A stretch of 64,000 nucleotides of DNA, from positions 1,612,001 to 1,676,000 of the forward strand of contig JANEZZ010001895.1 of NCBI GenBank assembly GCA_026122225.1, given 5' to 3'. Shown here piece after piece: positions 33,938-45,881 of this stretch; within the stretch, counting starts at the first letter, position 1; each line of letters opens with the position of its first letter. The DNA is from Heloderma charlesbogerti (Eukaryota; Chordata; Lepidosauria; Squamata; Helodermatidae). The translations under genes were made by a program, and so were the position numbers. The notes below the pieces were generated by a model. That model was not told where the DNA came from. It ran no database searches and was given only the letters and a program-made list of their open reading frames with translations.

Positions 33938-34013
33938 TTTCCTGCATTGAGCAGGGGGTTGGACTCGATGGCCTTGTAGGCCCCTTCCAACCCTACTATT
34001 CTATGATTCTATG
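33938..34013 (+). mobile_element. CR1 LINE 3-prime end fragment
   Basis: TTCCTGCATTGAGCAGGGGG through GGCCTTGTAGGCCCCTTCC to ATTCTATGATTCTATG. Confidence 0.85.
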
Positions 34014-36071
34014 TCCTGTAGTTTACTGAAGGAGCTGATCTGGTTTCCTTTACTAAGGCAGGCAGCATTCTACCTTTTTAGATGTGGATATCTGCCCCTT
34101 TCTCTCATACATAATGGTAGCACCAAGCTTGGAGTCAGATGCAGCTTTAGGCTAACTAAACCGTGCTGGTGGAAGTGGACTTCCCCGCCCCCTCCTTCCC
34201 ATGGCAGCCTCTCCAGCCCCTGAAAATGCTACACAGAGAGTCAAGAGACTGCTGAATAGGTTCAGTTGTGCTGTGGAGGGGGAAGGGGGATCCTGCAAAA
34301 TCAGGCAGAGAGACCTTCCATGAGGGGAATGGTTCCTCTTGTAGAAGGTCCCTTCCTGTTGTGGAAGGCAGATTCTGGATCCAACCTTAAGTATTTGACA
34401 TTTGCAGTTCAGGCTGTAGAGTTGGCAGATGAGCCTTGACAATTGTTATTCATACTAAAAAATGCATTGGGGACAAAAATACAAAACTAAAAGAATTGGA
34501 CCATCCACTCTCTCTGGTGGTGGTGTCATCCCCCCCCCATATGAACCAGATGACAACAGCCGTTTGTTCTCTTTGCCCTTGTCATTGTAAAATTCTTTTT
34601 CCATTCCCCAATTAGCAGCAAAGGGACTCCACTGTCACCAAAAGCAACTGCTACCCTTTTGACTGGCCTGCCTCCCATGCCTTTGACAGCAGCCTAGCCT
34701 GCAGAAATTACAACAGTGAAGCTGTCCCCATTACTTGCTGTATGCCAGGAAAAACTCCACTGCATGGTTAGTGGCTGTTAAAGGTATAGGAGCAGGAACA
34801 CACACATGCGTGCGTGCACACACGCCAGTCTTTATAGCAACATGTTTCATTCATTAAGGGTAGACTGGGGCATTCTGGGAGCTGTAGGCCTTTTTCTGTC
34901 AAAATTTGCATAGGATTGTACCTTCAGTCTGTGGTTTGTTCCCACACATTCACAGCTTTATGCCTGAATGAGGATTAAGCGAAACTTTAGTAAGAATCAC
35001 TTCAGTCTGTTATCAGATGACTTCTAATTTTTATATAAATGGGATGACCCATTCCCATGTCGGATTTCCTCCATCCTTCCCTCCCCCCAGCCCTTCTGTG
35101 GTTAGTGGTCACATCAGATGATAGTCTGACTTAATTTTGAAAAGGAAGAGATGTTCCATGACAGGCTTGTGCTTCAGTGGAGCAGTTGTTGGCTCAGCAT
35201 TGTTGAGCATGCTGAGCACTGGATTCTAGGAACTGGAACCCCTGTTTCTGTGCAATTTGCAACCAACTTGGACATGCACTTGACTCTATGAGACTTGCTG
35301 AAACCTTGCTTCCCAGGCCCTTCATTTGGGAAGCAGATCCAGCATTTATTTTCCAAGCTACTCTGCCCGGTCAACTGGAGCACAAGCACAAACACTCCAA
35401 TAAAATGCTGGTTGCTTTCACAATTGACATGCAACCCATGTCCAGCACAGTTATAGGGCCGCAGGGCACCTAAGCACATAAAGCGTGAATTAAACGAGCA
35501 TATGTTTGTAGATGCATGTATCATGTACATACTCCTGTACATACAGCAACTTCCTGCCAAATGTATACTTGCAGCAAACCTAGGTTTGCTGCCACCGAAT
35601 GTGTGAAATGGCTCTTATAAAAGTGTGGACAGGTTTGCACTCATTTCAGCTTTGTATGCCATAGAATTTAAGACAATAGATTGGGGGTGTCAAGACAGAA
35701 TGGGGGGGGGATCAAGAAAGGACAGAATCCGGAGGGAGGGGTCAAGAAAAGAGACAGTCCCCCCCCCCAGACAAATGGACCTGAAGAGGTTGCCTGTTCC
35801 TGCCATAGATAAACAATACTAGGATTGTGTTTATCATTTATTTCTCTATTAAAATATTTGTATCTGCATTTTTCTACACCAGTTAAAGAAAGTTCAAGGC
35901 AGCTAATATTTCCATAAAAAAAAAAATTCACAAAAAAAAGTGCATGTCGAATAGTATCTGAAATTAACCAAGGCCCTCATTTTACCAGGGGGCTCATTTC
36001 CTGTCTTTTACCTCACGGGAGCCTCCAGTTCCGCTCCTGAATACCTCAGTAAAACAAAGTGAGGTAAATGA
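34014..36071. other. Non-coding interval
   Basis: About 2 kb without a recognisable exon, RNA gene or classified repeat. Small simple runs only (G-run at 35702-35709, A-runs near 35918). Confidence 0.35.
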
Positions 36072-36262
36072 CCATTTGCAAAGGGGTAGCTGTGTTAGTT
36101 TCTTGCAGCAAAAACAAGAGAGTGTTGTGGCACCTTAAAGACTAACAAAGCCATAATGGCAGAAGCTTTCATGGATGACAGGCGGCTTCGTCAGTGTAGT
36201 CAGTGAAAGCTTATGACACAATAAATTTGTTAGTCTTTGAAGATGCCACAAGACTTGTTTTT
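36072..36262 (+). repeat. Short interspersed repeat (GGGTAGCTGTGTTAGT)
   Basis: GGGGTAGCTGTGTTAGTTTC, GTGGCACCTTAAAGACTAAC, GAAGCTTTCATGGATGACAG and a mirrored TGTTAGTCTTTGAAGATGCC near its end. Longer relative of the 19.36 kb copy. No coding capacity. Confidence 0.6.
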
Positions 36263-36595
36263 GAGATAAGTGACTTATTCCAGGGTCACTGGTGGTACAA
36301 AGAGCCTTGGGGAAGCTAGGGAAAGGATATTATGGCAGCTACATGATAGCCAACCATTCAACCAGTACAAATGTCCTTATCATGCTAGGGAATGCTGCAT
36401 CTGTTGGATTTCTCTTCTAGTCATGCTGATCTATCAGGGAAATGGTGACAACCCTCTTTCTCAAACCTGTGCATCACATGAAATTTGAACAGAAGTTTCA
36501 AAGCTCTTTGAACTAAAGGATAAATATATGCAGCCTAACAGTCCAGGAATAGGATGGGCCTGCCTGCTCTGGGTGGGGTTAAACTCCCTTTAAAG

Positions 36596-36903
36596 CAGAA
36601 GTGCAGAAACTCAGACCCAGGGGCCAAATCCAGCCCAATTTGGCCATCTGGGGATCCCCCTCCCCTTGGCCCCAATTGTTTGGTGGTTTCCTGGCTTTTA
36701 CACAGTTTAGGAGAGGTTGAAATGCCTCTCCTAAGGCCTTGTTGTTGGCAATAAGAACTCTAAGCTATGACACGCTGGTATTTTTTGTCTTTTGGGCCCA
36801 CCCCTTTTGCCTTCAGCCCTGCCCACCACTAGAATGCAGCCCTCAAGAGCTTTTCCAGAATGGAATTTGGCCGTCCAGCTGAAAGAAGTCCACCTCCACC
36901 ACT
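36596..36903 (+). mobile_element. hAT-like MITE (CAGGGGTG family), copy 2
   Basis: CAGAAGTGCAGAAACTCAG start, AATTGTTTGGTGGTTTCCTG, CCCACCACTAGAATGCAGCC and AATGGAATTTGGCCGTC near the end. Matches the copies at 5.5 (inverted), 38.8 and 44.0 kb. Confidence 0.75.
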
Positions 36904-36906
36904 ACC

Positions 36907-37095
36907 CTTGCCTTAAAAGATCAGCTTCATAGCTTGGGAGTTCTCCTGGACCCAGCCTTGTTATTCCATGCTCAGGTGGCAGCTGTGGCCAGGAGTGCTT
37001 TTGCTCAGCTTTACCTAGCGCACCAGCTGCATCTGTTCCTGGTACGGTCAAATCTGGACATGGTCCTACACATGCCTTAGTAGTATCTTGATTAG
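36907..37095 (+). mobile_element. L2 LINE fragment, RT C-terminal region
   Basis: CTTGGGAGTTCTCCTGGACC to GGACATGGTCCTACACATGC corresponds to the L2 region after the reverse transcriptase. Cut off where the BovB unit begins. Confidence 0.65.
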
Positions 37096-37100
37096 ATAAG

Positions 37101-38727
37101 GAGATTGTTACCTTGTCGTGGTGCTGGAGCTTGAGCACCTCAATGACGCCATGAGCTAAACCATGAAGGGACACCCAAGACGGGAAGGTCATGGCAGAGA
37201 GGTCAGACTAAATACGATCCCTGGGGAAGGTAACAGCAACCCACCCCAGTATTCTTGTTGCGAAAACTAAATGGATCAGTACAACCAGAGATATGTCGGT
37301 ATACCATCAGAAGATGGGACTCCCAGGTCGGAAGATGGTCAAAATGCTACTGGGGAGGAACAGAGGATAAGTTCAACTAGCCCCAGATGTGAGGACGCAG
37401 CTAGCTCAAAGCCAAAAGGACAGCTAGCGGCCGACGGTGCTGGTGGTGAATGATGAATCCAATGTTCTAAAGATCAACACACCATAGGAACCTGGAATGT
37501 AAGCTCTATGAAACAGGGCAAATTGGATGTGGTTACTGGGGAGATGTCAAGATTAAATATAGACATTTTGGGTGTCAGTGAACTGAAATGGACTGGAATG
37601 GGCCACTTCACATCAGATGACCAGGACCACAGAAGAAATGGAGTAGCCTTCATGATTAATAATAAAGTGGCTAAAGCAGTGCTTGGATACAATCCAAAAA
37701 ACGATAGAATGATCTCAGTTCGAATTCAGGGTAAGCCATTTAACATCACAGTGATCCAAATATACGCCCCAACCACAGATGCTGAAGAAGCAGAAGTAGA
37801 TCAGTTCTATGAGGATCTGCAGCACCTACTGGATAGTATGCCAAAAAAAGATGTTATTTTCATTACAGGAGACTGGAATGCTAAGGTGGGTAGTCAAACG
37901 ACACCTGGAATTACAGGCATGCATGGTCTGGGAGAACAAAGTGAAGCGGGACATAGGCTGATACAATTTTGCCAAGACAACTCACTGTGCATAACAAACA
38001 CTCTCTTCCAACAACCTAAGAGACGACTTTATACATGGACTTCACCAGACGGTCGACACCGAAATCAGATTGACTACATCCTTTGTAGCCAAAGGTGGCG
38101 GACATCTATACAGTCGGTAAAAACAAGACCTGGAGCTGACTGTAGTTCAGATCACAAACTTCTTATTGCACAATTTAGAATCAGACTAAAGAGAATAGGG
38201 AAGACCCACAGATCAGTTAGATATGAGCTCACTAATATTCCTAATGAATATGCAGTGGAGGTGAAGAATAGATTTAAGGGACTAGATTTAGTAGATAGGG
38301 TGCCGGAAGAACTATGGACAGAAGTTCGCAACATTGTTGAGGAGGCGGCAACAAAAAACATCCCAAAGAAAAAGAAAACCAAGAAAGGCAAGATGGCTGT
38401 CTGCTGAGACACTGGAAGTAGCCCAAGAAAGAAGGAAAGCAAAAGGCAACAGTGAAAGGGGGAGATATGCCCAATTAAATGCAAAATTCCAGAGGTTAGC
38501 CAGAAGAGATAAGGAATTATTTTTAAACAAGCAATGCGCGGAAGTGGAAGAAGATAATAGAATAGGAGGGACAAGAGACCTCTCCCAGAAAATCAGAAAC
38601 ATCGGAGGTAAATTCCAGGCAAAAATGGGTATGATCAAAAACAAAGATGGGAAGCACCTAACAGAAGCAGAAGAGATCAAGAAAAGGTGGCAAGAATATA
38701 CGGAAGATCTGTATAGGAAGGATAATA
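37101..38727 (+). mobile_element. BovB (RTE) LINE, 5-prime part with endonuclease, 3-prime end missing
   Basis: The leader shares GACACCCAAGACGGGAAGGT and ACCCCAGTATTCTTG with the BovB at 59.8 kb. The frame 37508-38407 encodes an apurinic-type endonuclease: DILGVSELKWTGMG, IQIYAPTTDAEEAEVDQFYE, GDWNAKVGS and the final SDH (RPGADCSSDH). A frameshift near 38385-38395 moves the continuation (KARWLSAETLEVAQERR) into the frame of 38334-38855. Homology stops near LYRKD at about 38727; no RT or 3-prime tail follows, which is unusual because LINE copies usually lose the 5-prime end. Confidence 0.92.
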
Positions 38728-38843
38728 ATATCGGGGGGGAAAAATGCGCAATGCTTGCTTGCAAACGTTTGCCGTCAGCCAGCGCAAATGTTCTTCTAGT
38801 TCACCAGGGACAAGCTGACTCTGTGCCTAGCTATCCCCTTAGT

Positions 38844-39175
38844 GCAGAGTCGTAGTGCCTCAGGCACGGAGGTCAAATCTAGCCCCCTGGGTTCCCCAGA
38901 TTGTCCCACCCCCATTTCCCCCAACCACTACCCATTTGGTGGTTTCTTGGCATTTGTGCACACACACACACACACCCGTTCTAAAAGGTCAAAATGCCGC
39001 TCCTAAGGCTTAGTTACTGGCAGGGAAAGCTTGAAGCTAAAATAGGCTGGTCTTTTTTGTATTTTTGTATGCTTGTCTTCGACCCCACCCACCACTGGAA
39101 TGCAGCCCCTCAGAGTTTCTCTGAAATAGAATTTGGCCTGTGGGCTAAAAGAGGTTCAACACTGCTCCCTTGGTG
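38844..39175 (+). mobile_element. hAT-like MITE (CAGGGGTG family), copy 3
   Basis: CAGAGTCGTAGTGCCTC start, CCATTTGGTGGTTTCTTGGC, a (CA)n run at about 38958-38975, CCCACCACTGGAATGCAGCC, and GTTCAACACTGCTCCC end. Confidence 0.7.
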
Positions 39176-39254
39176 GCTCTACAACTACAGGGCTAAACTA
39201 ACCGGTTTGTGGGGGTTATGCTGGATCTAAGAAAGAAATTGCTGTTGGTTTATG

Positions 39255-39422
39255 AAACCATTTGGGGCAAGAGTCCAGGGCCCTACTCAGCAGGAGGTCC
39301 CCAAATGCCACAGGGCTGTCTTGTCACTCTTTGAAGGAAGTGAAGTAATGCACATTACTACCTAAATATGGGGCATGACACCATTACGTCCAGAGTCTGA
39401 CATTACCTAACTGTACTACTGA
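39255..39422 (+). repeat. Paired dispersed repeat, copy 1
   Basis: GGGCCCTACTCAGCAGGAGG, GAAGTGAAGTAATGCACATT and CCAGAGTCTGACATTACC are found again in the same order at 40905-41108. Unknown class. Confidence 0.6.
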
Positions 39423-39470
39423 TGCTACGTGGCACATGGTATGGCCATAATAAGGTTTGGTGTAGTTTGG

Positions 39471-39600
39471 GGTGGACAACTTATGGCCTTCCAGATGTTT
39501 TTGCCTACAGCTCCCATCATCCCTCACCATTGACTATGCTGGCTAGGACTGATAGGAGTTGTAAGCCAGAATATTTGGGAGGGCTACAAGCTGCCTACCT
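39471..39600. repeat. Foldback repeat family A, copy 6
   Basis: GGGTGGACAACTTATGGCCT, TCCCATCATCCCTCACC centre, mirrored GGGAGGGCTACAAGCTGCC end. Confidence 0.7.
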
Positions 39601-40570
39601 GTGATGCAGCTAATATGGGGAGGAGAAGTTGAGAAAGAGAATGCAGGATTTTTTTGAGGGGGGTAGAATTTTGTAGCTGGAAATTCTAGGCAGATAAACG
39701 GGGTGAAATCTTTGCAGATGGAAACTGCTGCTAGTTAACCCAAGAAGCCATACTAGTTTTGGGCTAATATGGCAAAGACAGAACAAATAGGTGTCTCACC
39801 ACTGATCAGCCTAGGCTATAAAGATATCACAAGGATGAGCAGATCTTCAGCATAATGAGCGTTATTTGGCCCCAGACAAGCTATGGATTGAATGATCATA
39901 TCACAGATATTGTAGAGAACACAGCAACCTCCTCCCTCCACACCCAGTCTAAAGGCAAAAAATGTTCATGTGAAGAAAGGGAATTTGTGACCTTCATAAC
40001 CACCCTTTTTAACAGAACACATGAGTGTACTAGAAAGAGGAAGTATTTCCAACGTCCATAAAAGCAGCTGGCTTATGGTGGGGGAGGGGGCATTTTTTCT
40101 GTGGGTTTTGCAGTGCCCCCCCCAGCACTTCTAACAGTGTCTGAAACATGCTAAAACTTGAGAGAGAGAGAGAGAGAGAAACCCAAGTTCCTCCTTCAAT
40201 GGTAAGTCTCTTGTACTCCTTCTGACATCTGGAACTCGTGTATCAGAAAGCCAGACTAAGTGTGAGTCAGCGGTGTCAGTTACTAGAGAAACTCTGGTGT
40301 CCAGATTGGATCATTGCTGAGTCCATATAAAGCAGGGCTGGGGGGAGCTTTAAAAGGTAATGGGGAACCCTCTGTCCTTCCCCATCGGCACCATTTTTCA
40401 CACTGTTTTTCTCCCTGTAGTTATCATGACCACAAGTCACCCCTCACAGGAGGGGGGAAATGGCTTAAAAAAAAGCTATTTTGGGGGGTGAAAGTGCAGG
40501 CAGGGGAAGGCTTCCTGCCTGCCCATGCTACATTTTAAATCTCACACACATGATCCAGGTTGGACTATGC
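39601..40570. other. Non-coding interval
   Basis: An (AG)n run lies at about 40161-40180. No exon or classified repeat seen. Confidence 0.35.
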
Positions 40571-40632
40571 CCAAGCCTGAGCATGCTGGGAGTTGTAGTC
40601 CAACACATCTGGAGGACAGCAGGTTGGCCAGC
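40571..40632. repeat. Foldback repeat family A, copy 7 (one arm)
   Basis: GCATGCTGGGAGTTGTAGTC and CATCTGGAGGACAGCAGG only; the other arm is lost. Confidence 0.7.
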
Positions 40633-40904
40633 ATATAGGCTATGCTATATCACACCAAGTTTCAGTCATAACTTCAGCAATATAGCAGTCAATTCCCAAT
40701 AATGCCATCCCCCACCTCCTCCAGTGAGTTTATTGATGATATCTAAGCACCACTTTACATCTACATTTTTAGAAGTACATCTAAGATATTGTAAGTCTAC
40801 ATGTAAAACTGGAAATCAGAAATGTGTTTGCAAATGCATATGTCACGCAGGCACACTCATCAGGAGCTGTGATTGGTTGAAGATCTCTGTTGTGTGTACA
40901 CAGC

Positions 40905-41108
40905 AGTGCCGCCAGGGTAGGACTTTGGGGCAGAGGTGTAGGGCCCCACTCAGCAAAATGTACAGGAGGGCCCCCAAATTCAACAGGGCTGGCTTACAAC
41001 TTTTTGAAATAAGTGAAGTAATACATGTTACCATCTAAAGAGCCCCAGCCCTGCCATAAGACCCTTAAGTCCAGAGTCTAAAATTACCTAACTGTACCTC
41101 TGAGCATA
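40905..41108 (+). repeat. Paired dispersed repeat, copy 2
   Basis: GGGCCCCACTCAGCAAAATG, AAGTGAAGTAATACATGTTA and CCAGAGTCTAAAATTACC match copy 1 at 39255. Confidence 0.6.
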
Positions 41109-42715
41109 CATTCCATGGCAAATCTGAGCTTACCTCTGGCCTGTGTGTGAAATGACCCTTAAGATGTCTGTCACAGGTACAGCAATCACATACAAAGGTG
41201 GACAGGTTCTTTTAACTTTAATAGTCATGTAGGGAATTGTGGCAGGTGCAGCTTTTCCTTCTGAGGGAGAGAGGTTGCACCTGCCAACATTTCCGTTTCT
41301 ACACAAATATTAAAGGTACAGGAGGAGCCCCAACTTCCTCTATATCAGATCGTGCCATCTAGGTCAGACAGCTTAAATGTCAATATATACCGCTTGCAGG
41401 GGGAAAACCCCACTCTTGCAATGGGCTGCTTTTAATCCTAATGGAATGACCAACAAGTAACCAGATGAGACACTTGGGAAATACCTAGAATATCGTGGTG
41501 TTCAGGGTGATCTGGCATGTTACATTTTGTATTGGGGAACCATTTCCCGGTGCAGTGTTAAGTATATAAATACGTGTGCATAATCCTATGTGTGTAACAC
41601 TACGGCGTGAATGTGTGTGAACCATGCCTTTGGCCAGCAAAACACACCTGGCAGGGGACTAATCCTTTCATGGTTGTTTTGAGTTTCCCTGTCCAACACC
41701 AGAGGAATTTGCAAAGGTACGCAGTCCACAAAGTTGCTCTCACTGGCACCACTGTATGCCGTGTCAGTCAACAGGGACTGATGAGAATTATATACAAAGG
41801 AAGTGAAACTTGCCTGAACTCTGTGCCTTTGCCAAAAGATTAAACAGGGTGAAAAAGGCCTGGAGGTTTTAAAACCCATCAGCTCCATAAAAGGCTTTGC
41901 ATTCTTTATTTCCCCGAAAGGATATGTGGGGGAGGAAAGGCATGGCTCAGATACCAAGCTGTTCAATTAGGGTTGGGCACATGGGATTGTTGGTAAGATG
42001 CAGAGGAAGGGAGGGATTCAGCACAGATCTGTGTGTGTTTACTAAGAACTTGGCCCCACTGAGGTCAATGGACTTAAGGACAAAGTAGACAATATGATAA
42101 ATGCATGATCACCCCATTTTCATATCTCAAATGGTTTTTCCCCAAGCAGCTATATGGGCTCCAGTCTGGAGTAGGACTGTGATATGATGATTAACCCTTT
42201 TCCCAAATAGCATTTAACGATGAGAATGCCAACCGCATCCCCTTGTTACTATTTTGCCCTGGGGGGAAAAGTTGCTGTGGGTGCAAATTGCAACTCCCTT
42301 TCAGGAGGAAACAGCAGCTTTGAATTGGATATTTTTATTGGGGAAAATGGTGCAGGAGAAAGAGTTAACCTCTTCCATGGCACTCAGACTTCTCACACAC
42401 ACAGCTGCTCTTTGGTAAAATGAAGGACATTCAAATGTGGACATTTAACATCTCATCTAATTCAGCCTTCTTCTCTGGTGAGCATTATATTGAAGTCTCA
42501 GACTGCTTTTGCACTGTAATCTAGCTGCTAGGATTGCCAACTTTTAAACCATCTCTGCTCCTGTGCTTTTAACAAGAGCCAAAGATGCACAGACTACGGG
42601 AGTGCAATTTATCTCCATCCCAAGAAAACCTTCCCGTATTTACAGCGCAACCCTATACATGTCTACTCAGAAGGAAGCCCCATGGATCCCAGCTCACTGA
42701 GTATAGGATTGCAGC
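41109..42715. other. Non-coding interval
   Basis: About 1.6 kb with no recognised gene. A family B palindrome fragment occurs at about 42640-42718. Confidence 0.35.
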
Positions 42716-42797
42716 CTTAAGGCCTGAATGTTAGGCTGTTGCTAAGAGCATAGGAGCAAGGCCAGTAAAAAGACAACAAACAGCATAGTTTACCTAC

Positions 42798-42940
42798 TTC
42801 ATAATCTGACACACTTGCTGGGTAGTTGATGATGACAGGGCGTGTAAACCTGGCACCTGCCCAGCAGATTAGGCAATTGTACTTCTTAGACTGCAGCTGA
42901 TTCATATTGTGCACCAGGTCAGCTGGAGGCAAGGTGATCA
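42798..42940 (-). other. Exon-like open segment, unidentified
   Basis: On the minus strand a frame encodes LPPADLVHNMNQLQSKKYNC, then LICWAGARFTRPVIINYPAS. It stands between a pyrimidine-rich acceptor-like gcctccag and donor-like GTAG|GTAAAC. The residue mix looks protein-like, but I do not recognise the family and no partner exon is seen. It could be a host exon or transposon-derived. Confidence 0.25.
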
Positions 42941-43127
42941 TAACAGCCAGTCTTGCTTCCAGCTAGTCCGGTACGCCTGACCTGGTATGCATCATCAGCC
43001 AATTTTACAATCTGCTGTAATAGGCCAACAGTCTGACTGACTGGTTGTGCTTGTAAAATCTCCCTTCGCTTTGGGGTTAGAAAGCTGTAAAAGAACTTTT
43101 ACAGAAAAGTCAAGCAATTCATACAGC

Positions 43128-43205
43128 AGCCTTCCCCAACCTGGTGCCCTCCAGATGAGCTGCGCTGCAACTCTCATGGTCCTCAGCCCACATGGCCAAT
43201 GTGGG
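43128..43205. repeat. Foldback repeat family A, copy 8 (one arm)
   Basis: CAGCCTTCCCCAACCTGGTG followed by CCTCCAGATGAGCTGC; the second arm is missing. Confidence 0.75.
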
Positions 43206-43618
43206 GTGGAATGGATTTGGTCTGGTTTTAAGTCCTTAACAGCAACCTGATGTGAAGAGATCAGCAGGTGACTCTTTCAGGTCTGGAGAAAAACATGCTT
43301 TCCCTTCTAATTGCCCTGGATCAAATCATTGCTCTCCAAGGCCCAGTTACGAGGGACGGTTCAAAAGCGGGTCACTCCAATTGCTTAACAGCCACTTCTC
43401 ACTTTCACTCAACAGTCTCTAGCTAAAACCAAAGGCTCAAAGATGTGGATTTTGATATCAGCCACACTTGCTTTTCCGGCTGGGGATTCACAGTGGAAAT
43501 GGGAGGTGCTACCGCAAATAGCTACCTCTGAGTTTCAAATGAAGTCCAAAATATCCTGAGCAGCTGCATTGCAACTGGAGGACTTCTATGCTTGTGAGCT
43601 TTGACTAATAGCAAAAGC
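43206..43618. other. Non-coding interval
   Basis: About 410 bp with no recognised gene or repeat. Confidence 0.3.
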
Positions 43619-43755
43619 CAGCCTTCCCCAACCTGGCATCCTCCAGATGCATTGGACTGCAATTCCAATCATCCCCAGCCCATGCTGGCTGGGGATGACG
43701 GGGGTTGCAGTCTAACACATCTGGAGGGTGTTGGGGTGTGGGGAGAAGGCTGGCA
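43619..43755. repeat. Foldback repeat family A, copy 9
   Basis: CCAGCCTTCCCCAACCTGGC at the left; the hairpin turn CATCCCCAGCCCATGCTGGC continues directly into GGGGATGACGGGGGTTGCAG and CATCTGGAGGGTG. The most perfect hairpin of the family here. Confidence 0.87.
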
Positions 43756-43968
43756 AAGGTAGCTCTGTTACATGAAGTGCAAATGCAGAGAGGAGGCTCC
43801 ACACCCCGACTCACCTCTCCTGTTCTAGAAGCTTATAGCAGACTCCGTGGCTAGCCAGCTCTGGGGAAATTCAGCTCCAGCCCTCCTCTCCTCGTTGGTC
43901 CTTATTTGCCTCTTGAAGGTCATCAGATCACAGCTGCTGTCTTCTGGAGGAATGGTCTCCACTTACAC

Positions 43969-44279
43969 CAGGAGTGGGGAGCCAAATCAGGGCCTGAGGT
44001 GCCCTGCTCCCTTCCCAGGGCCCCACCCCTTTCCCCTAACCACCAATTGTTTGGTGGCTTCCCAGCTTTTTTCAGCATTTGCCTCATTCTAAAAAGCTGA
44101 AATGTCTCCCTTAAGGCTTCATTACAGGCAGTAAGAGCTTTAAGCCAAACTAGGCTGGGATTTTTGTATTTCAGTCCCACCCCCTTTGCATTCGGCCCAC
44201 CCACCACTGGAACGCAGCCCCTGAGAGCTTCTCTGAAATTGCATTCACCCCTCAGGTGGAAAGAGGTTCCCCACCCCAG
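43969..44279 (+). mobile_element. hAT-like MITE (CAGGGGTG family), copy 4
   Basis: 311 bp from CAGGAGTGGGGAGCC to GGTTCCCCACCCCAG. Flanks ACTTACAC (43961-43968) and ACTTGCAC (44280-44287) match at 7 of 8 bases, an aged hAT target duplication. This copy defines the ends of the family. Confidence 0.85.
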
Positions 44280-44889
44280 ACTTGCACTATGCTTGCACAT
44301 CCATAAAGAAAGCTAGTGTTGCAAAGACACTCTAAGTCCTCAGTGCTTCCTGATTCAAAGAAACCTAAGCTCTGTAGTGCTACTCCAGCCTTCTCCCTGT
44401 TTAGAAGTGGGGAATGTTAAAGATCTGGGGGGGAGGAGAGAGAACTGGCTGCCTTTTCCCTACTTGGCTCTCAGAAAAGGTATTTGAAACTTTTTACAGA
44501 AGTCTTCATTATGGCAAGAACTGCAACATAAGGCTGCCCTGAAACCTGAATGTGCTGACCTTGGCTGCGTGCATGCACATCGCTCTGTAGCAAGACAGGG
44601 CTGCGGAGTGAAACTAGTCATAGCTAATTACTAACTTAATCATATCTAATTGCTAACTAACTAGTGAGAGAGAGAGAGACCTTTGTTTGGCAGGAGAGCG
44701 GTTTCTTTAGAAACTAGACTTTGGCTCCCTGCCTTTCTGTTTGGCTTGTAAACAAAGAAATTCCTGTGGCTTCTGACAAAGGCTTAAGCAGCTTCCTCTC
44801 CTTTTCTTAAGAGTAGGAAGGGGGGGGGGAAATGCACAGGGTTGAAATGGGAGCAGAGCAGTTTATGCCTTGCCCCTGTACAAATACTG
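44280..44889. other. Non-coding interval
   Basis: An (AG)n tract lies at about 44665-44679. No exon seen. Confidence 0.3.
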
Positions 44890-45881
44890 TATAACAAGCA
44901 ATGTAAACCATGGATAGGATGGCAACCATCAATAGTATCTCACCAAACACAAGTAAGAGGCCTATTCCACGGTAGTGATGGCAACGGAGTTGTTTTCCTC
45001 GGCCACCATCGCACTGGCACAGTGTCGTCCAGATGAGTTGTTTCGAGTTGTAAAGGAATTGCTACATTCTGGACCCCAGAGTAGTGATGGCTTAGCAAAC
45101 TGCTATGATGAATTTGTAAAACACTTTGTTCATAAAATTGCTTGCATTCTTTCTGACTTTAACTCCACGTTAAGAACAGGTGCTGGTTGAGGTAGCCACT
45201 TGTCCAGTTTTGAAGGATGAGTTTTACCTTGTTCTACCAGAGGATGTGGAGAACCCAGTTGCTTGTTGGCCTGTTCTCGGTCCCGGATGAAGGAAGTTTC
45301 CAGCTGGGTGGTGGAGGTGGTCAATGCTTCCCCACAGGAGGGCTGTGTCCCAGTGCCTTTAAAGGAAACTGGCAAAACCACTGTTGGCTGTGGGAAAAAA
45401 CGTCATTGGATTCAACCACCCTAGATAACTGTTGGCCAGTCTCCCACATTCCTTTTTGGGGCAAGGTTCTAGACCGAGTGGTGGTCTTCCTTGGTTGGAA
45501 CAGATTATTTGGATCCTTTCCAATCTGGGTTTCAGGCCAGGTTTTGGGACTGAGACAGCCTTGGTCACCTTGTTGGAGGACCTATGCCAGGAACTGGACA
45601 GCAGGGACTGCATTACTCTTGGTTCTGCTGGACCTCTCAGTGGCTTTTGAAACCATCTGCCATAGGCTTCTTCTGGGCCTCCTCGCAGGGATGAGACTTG
45701 AGGGCACAGTGTTATGGTGCCTTCAGCCCTTCCTGGAGGGCTGGTTTTAGAGGTTGGTGCTGGGGGACTCCTTGGCCACTGGACTGTAGTGTTCCTCAAG
45801 GTTCTATCTTGTCCACCATGCTATTTAGCATCTACAGGAAACGATTGGGGGAGGTCAGTTGGGGGTTTGGGGTTCAGTATC
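44890..45881 (+). mobile_element. L2 LINE, 5-prime flank of a nested BovB
   Basis: RT fragments in shifting frames: GFRPGFGTETALVTL (about 45530-45575), LVLLDLSVAFETICHRLLL (about 45629-45685), and a VPQGSILS-like block near 45789 before GVQY at the breakpoint. Decayed by frameshifts. The rest resumes at 48297 with QYADDT. Confidence 0.85.

Noticed and set aside
35174..35560. 128-codon minus-strand frame as a gene
   Set aside because: No motif, no signal of splicing and no repeat or family match; fits chance in AT-balanced DNA.
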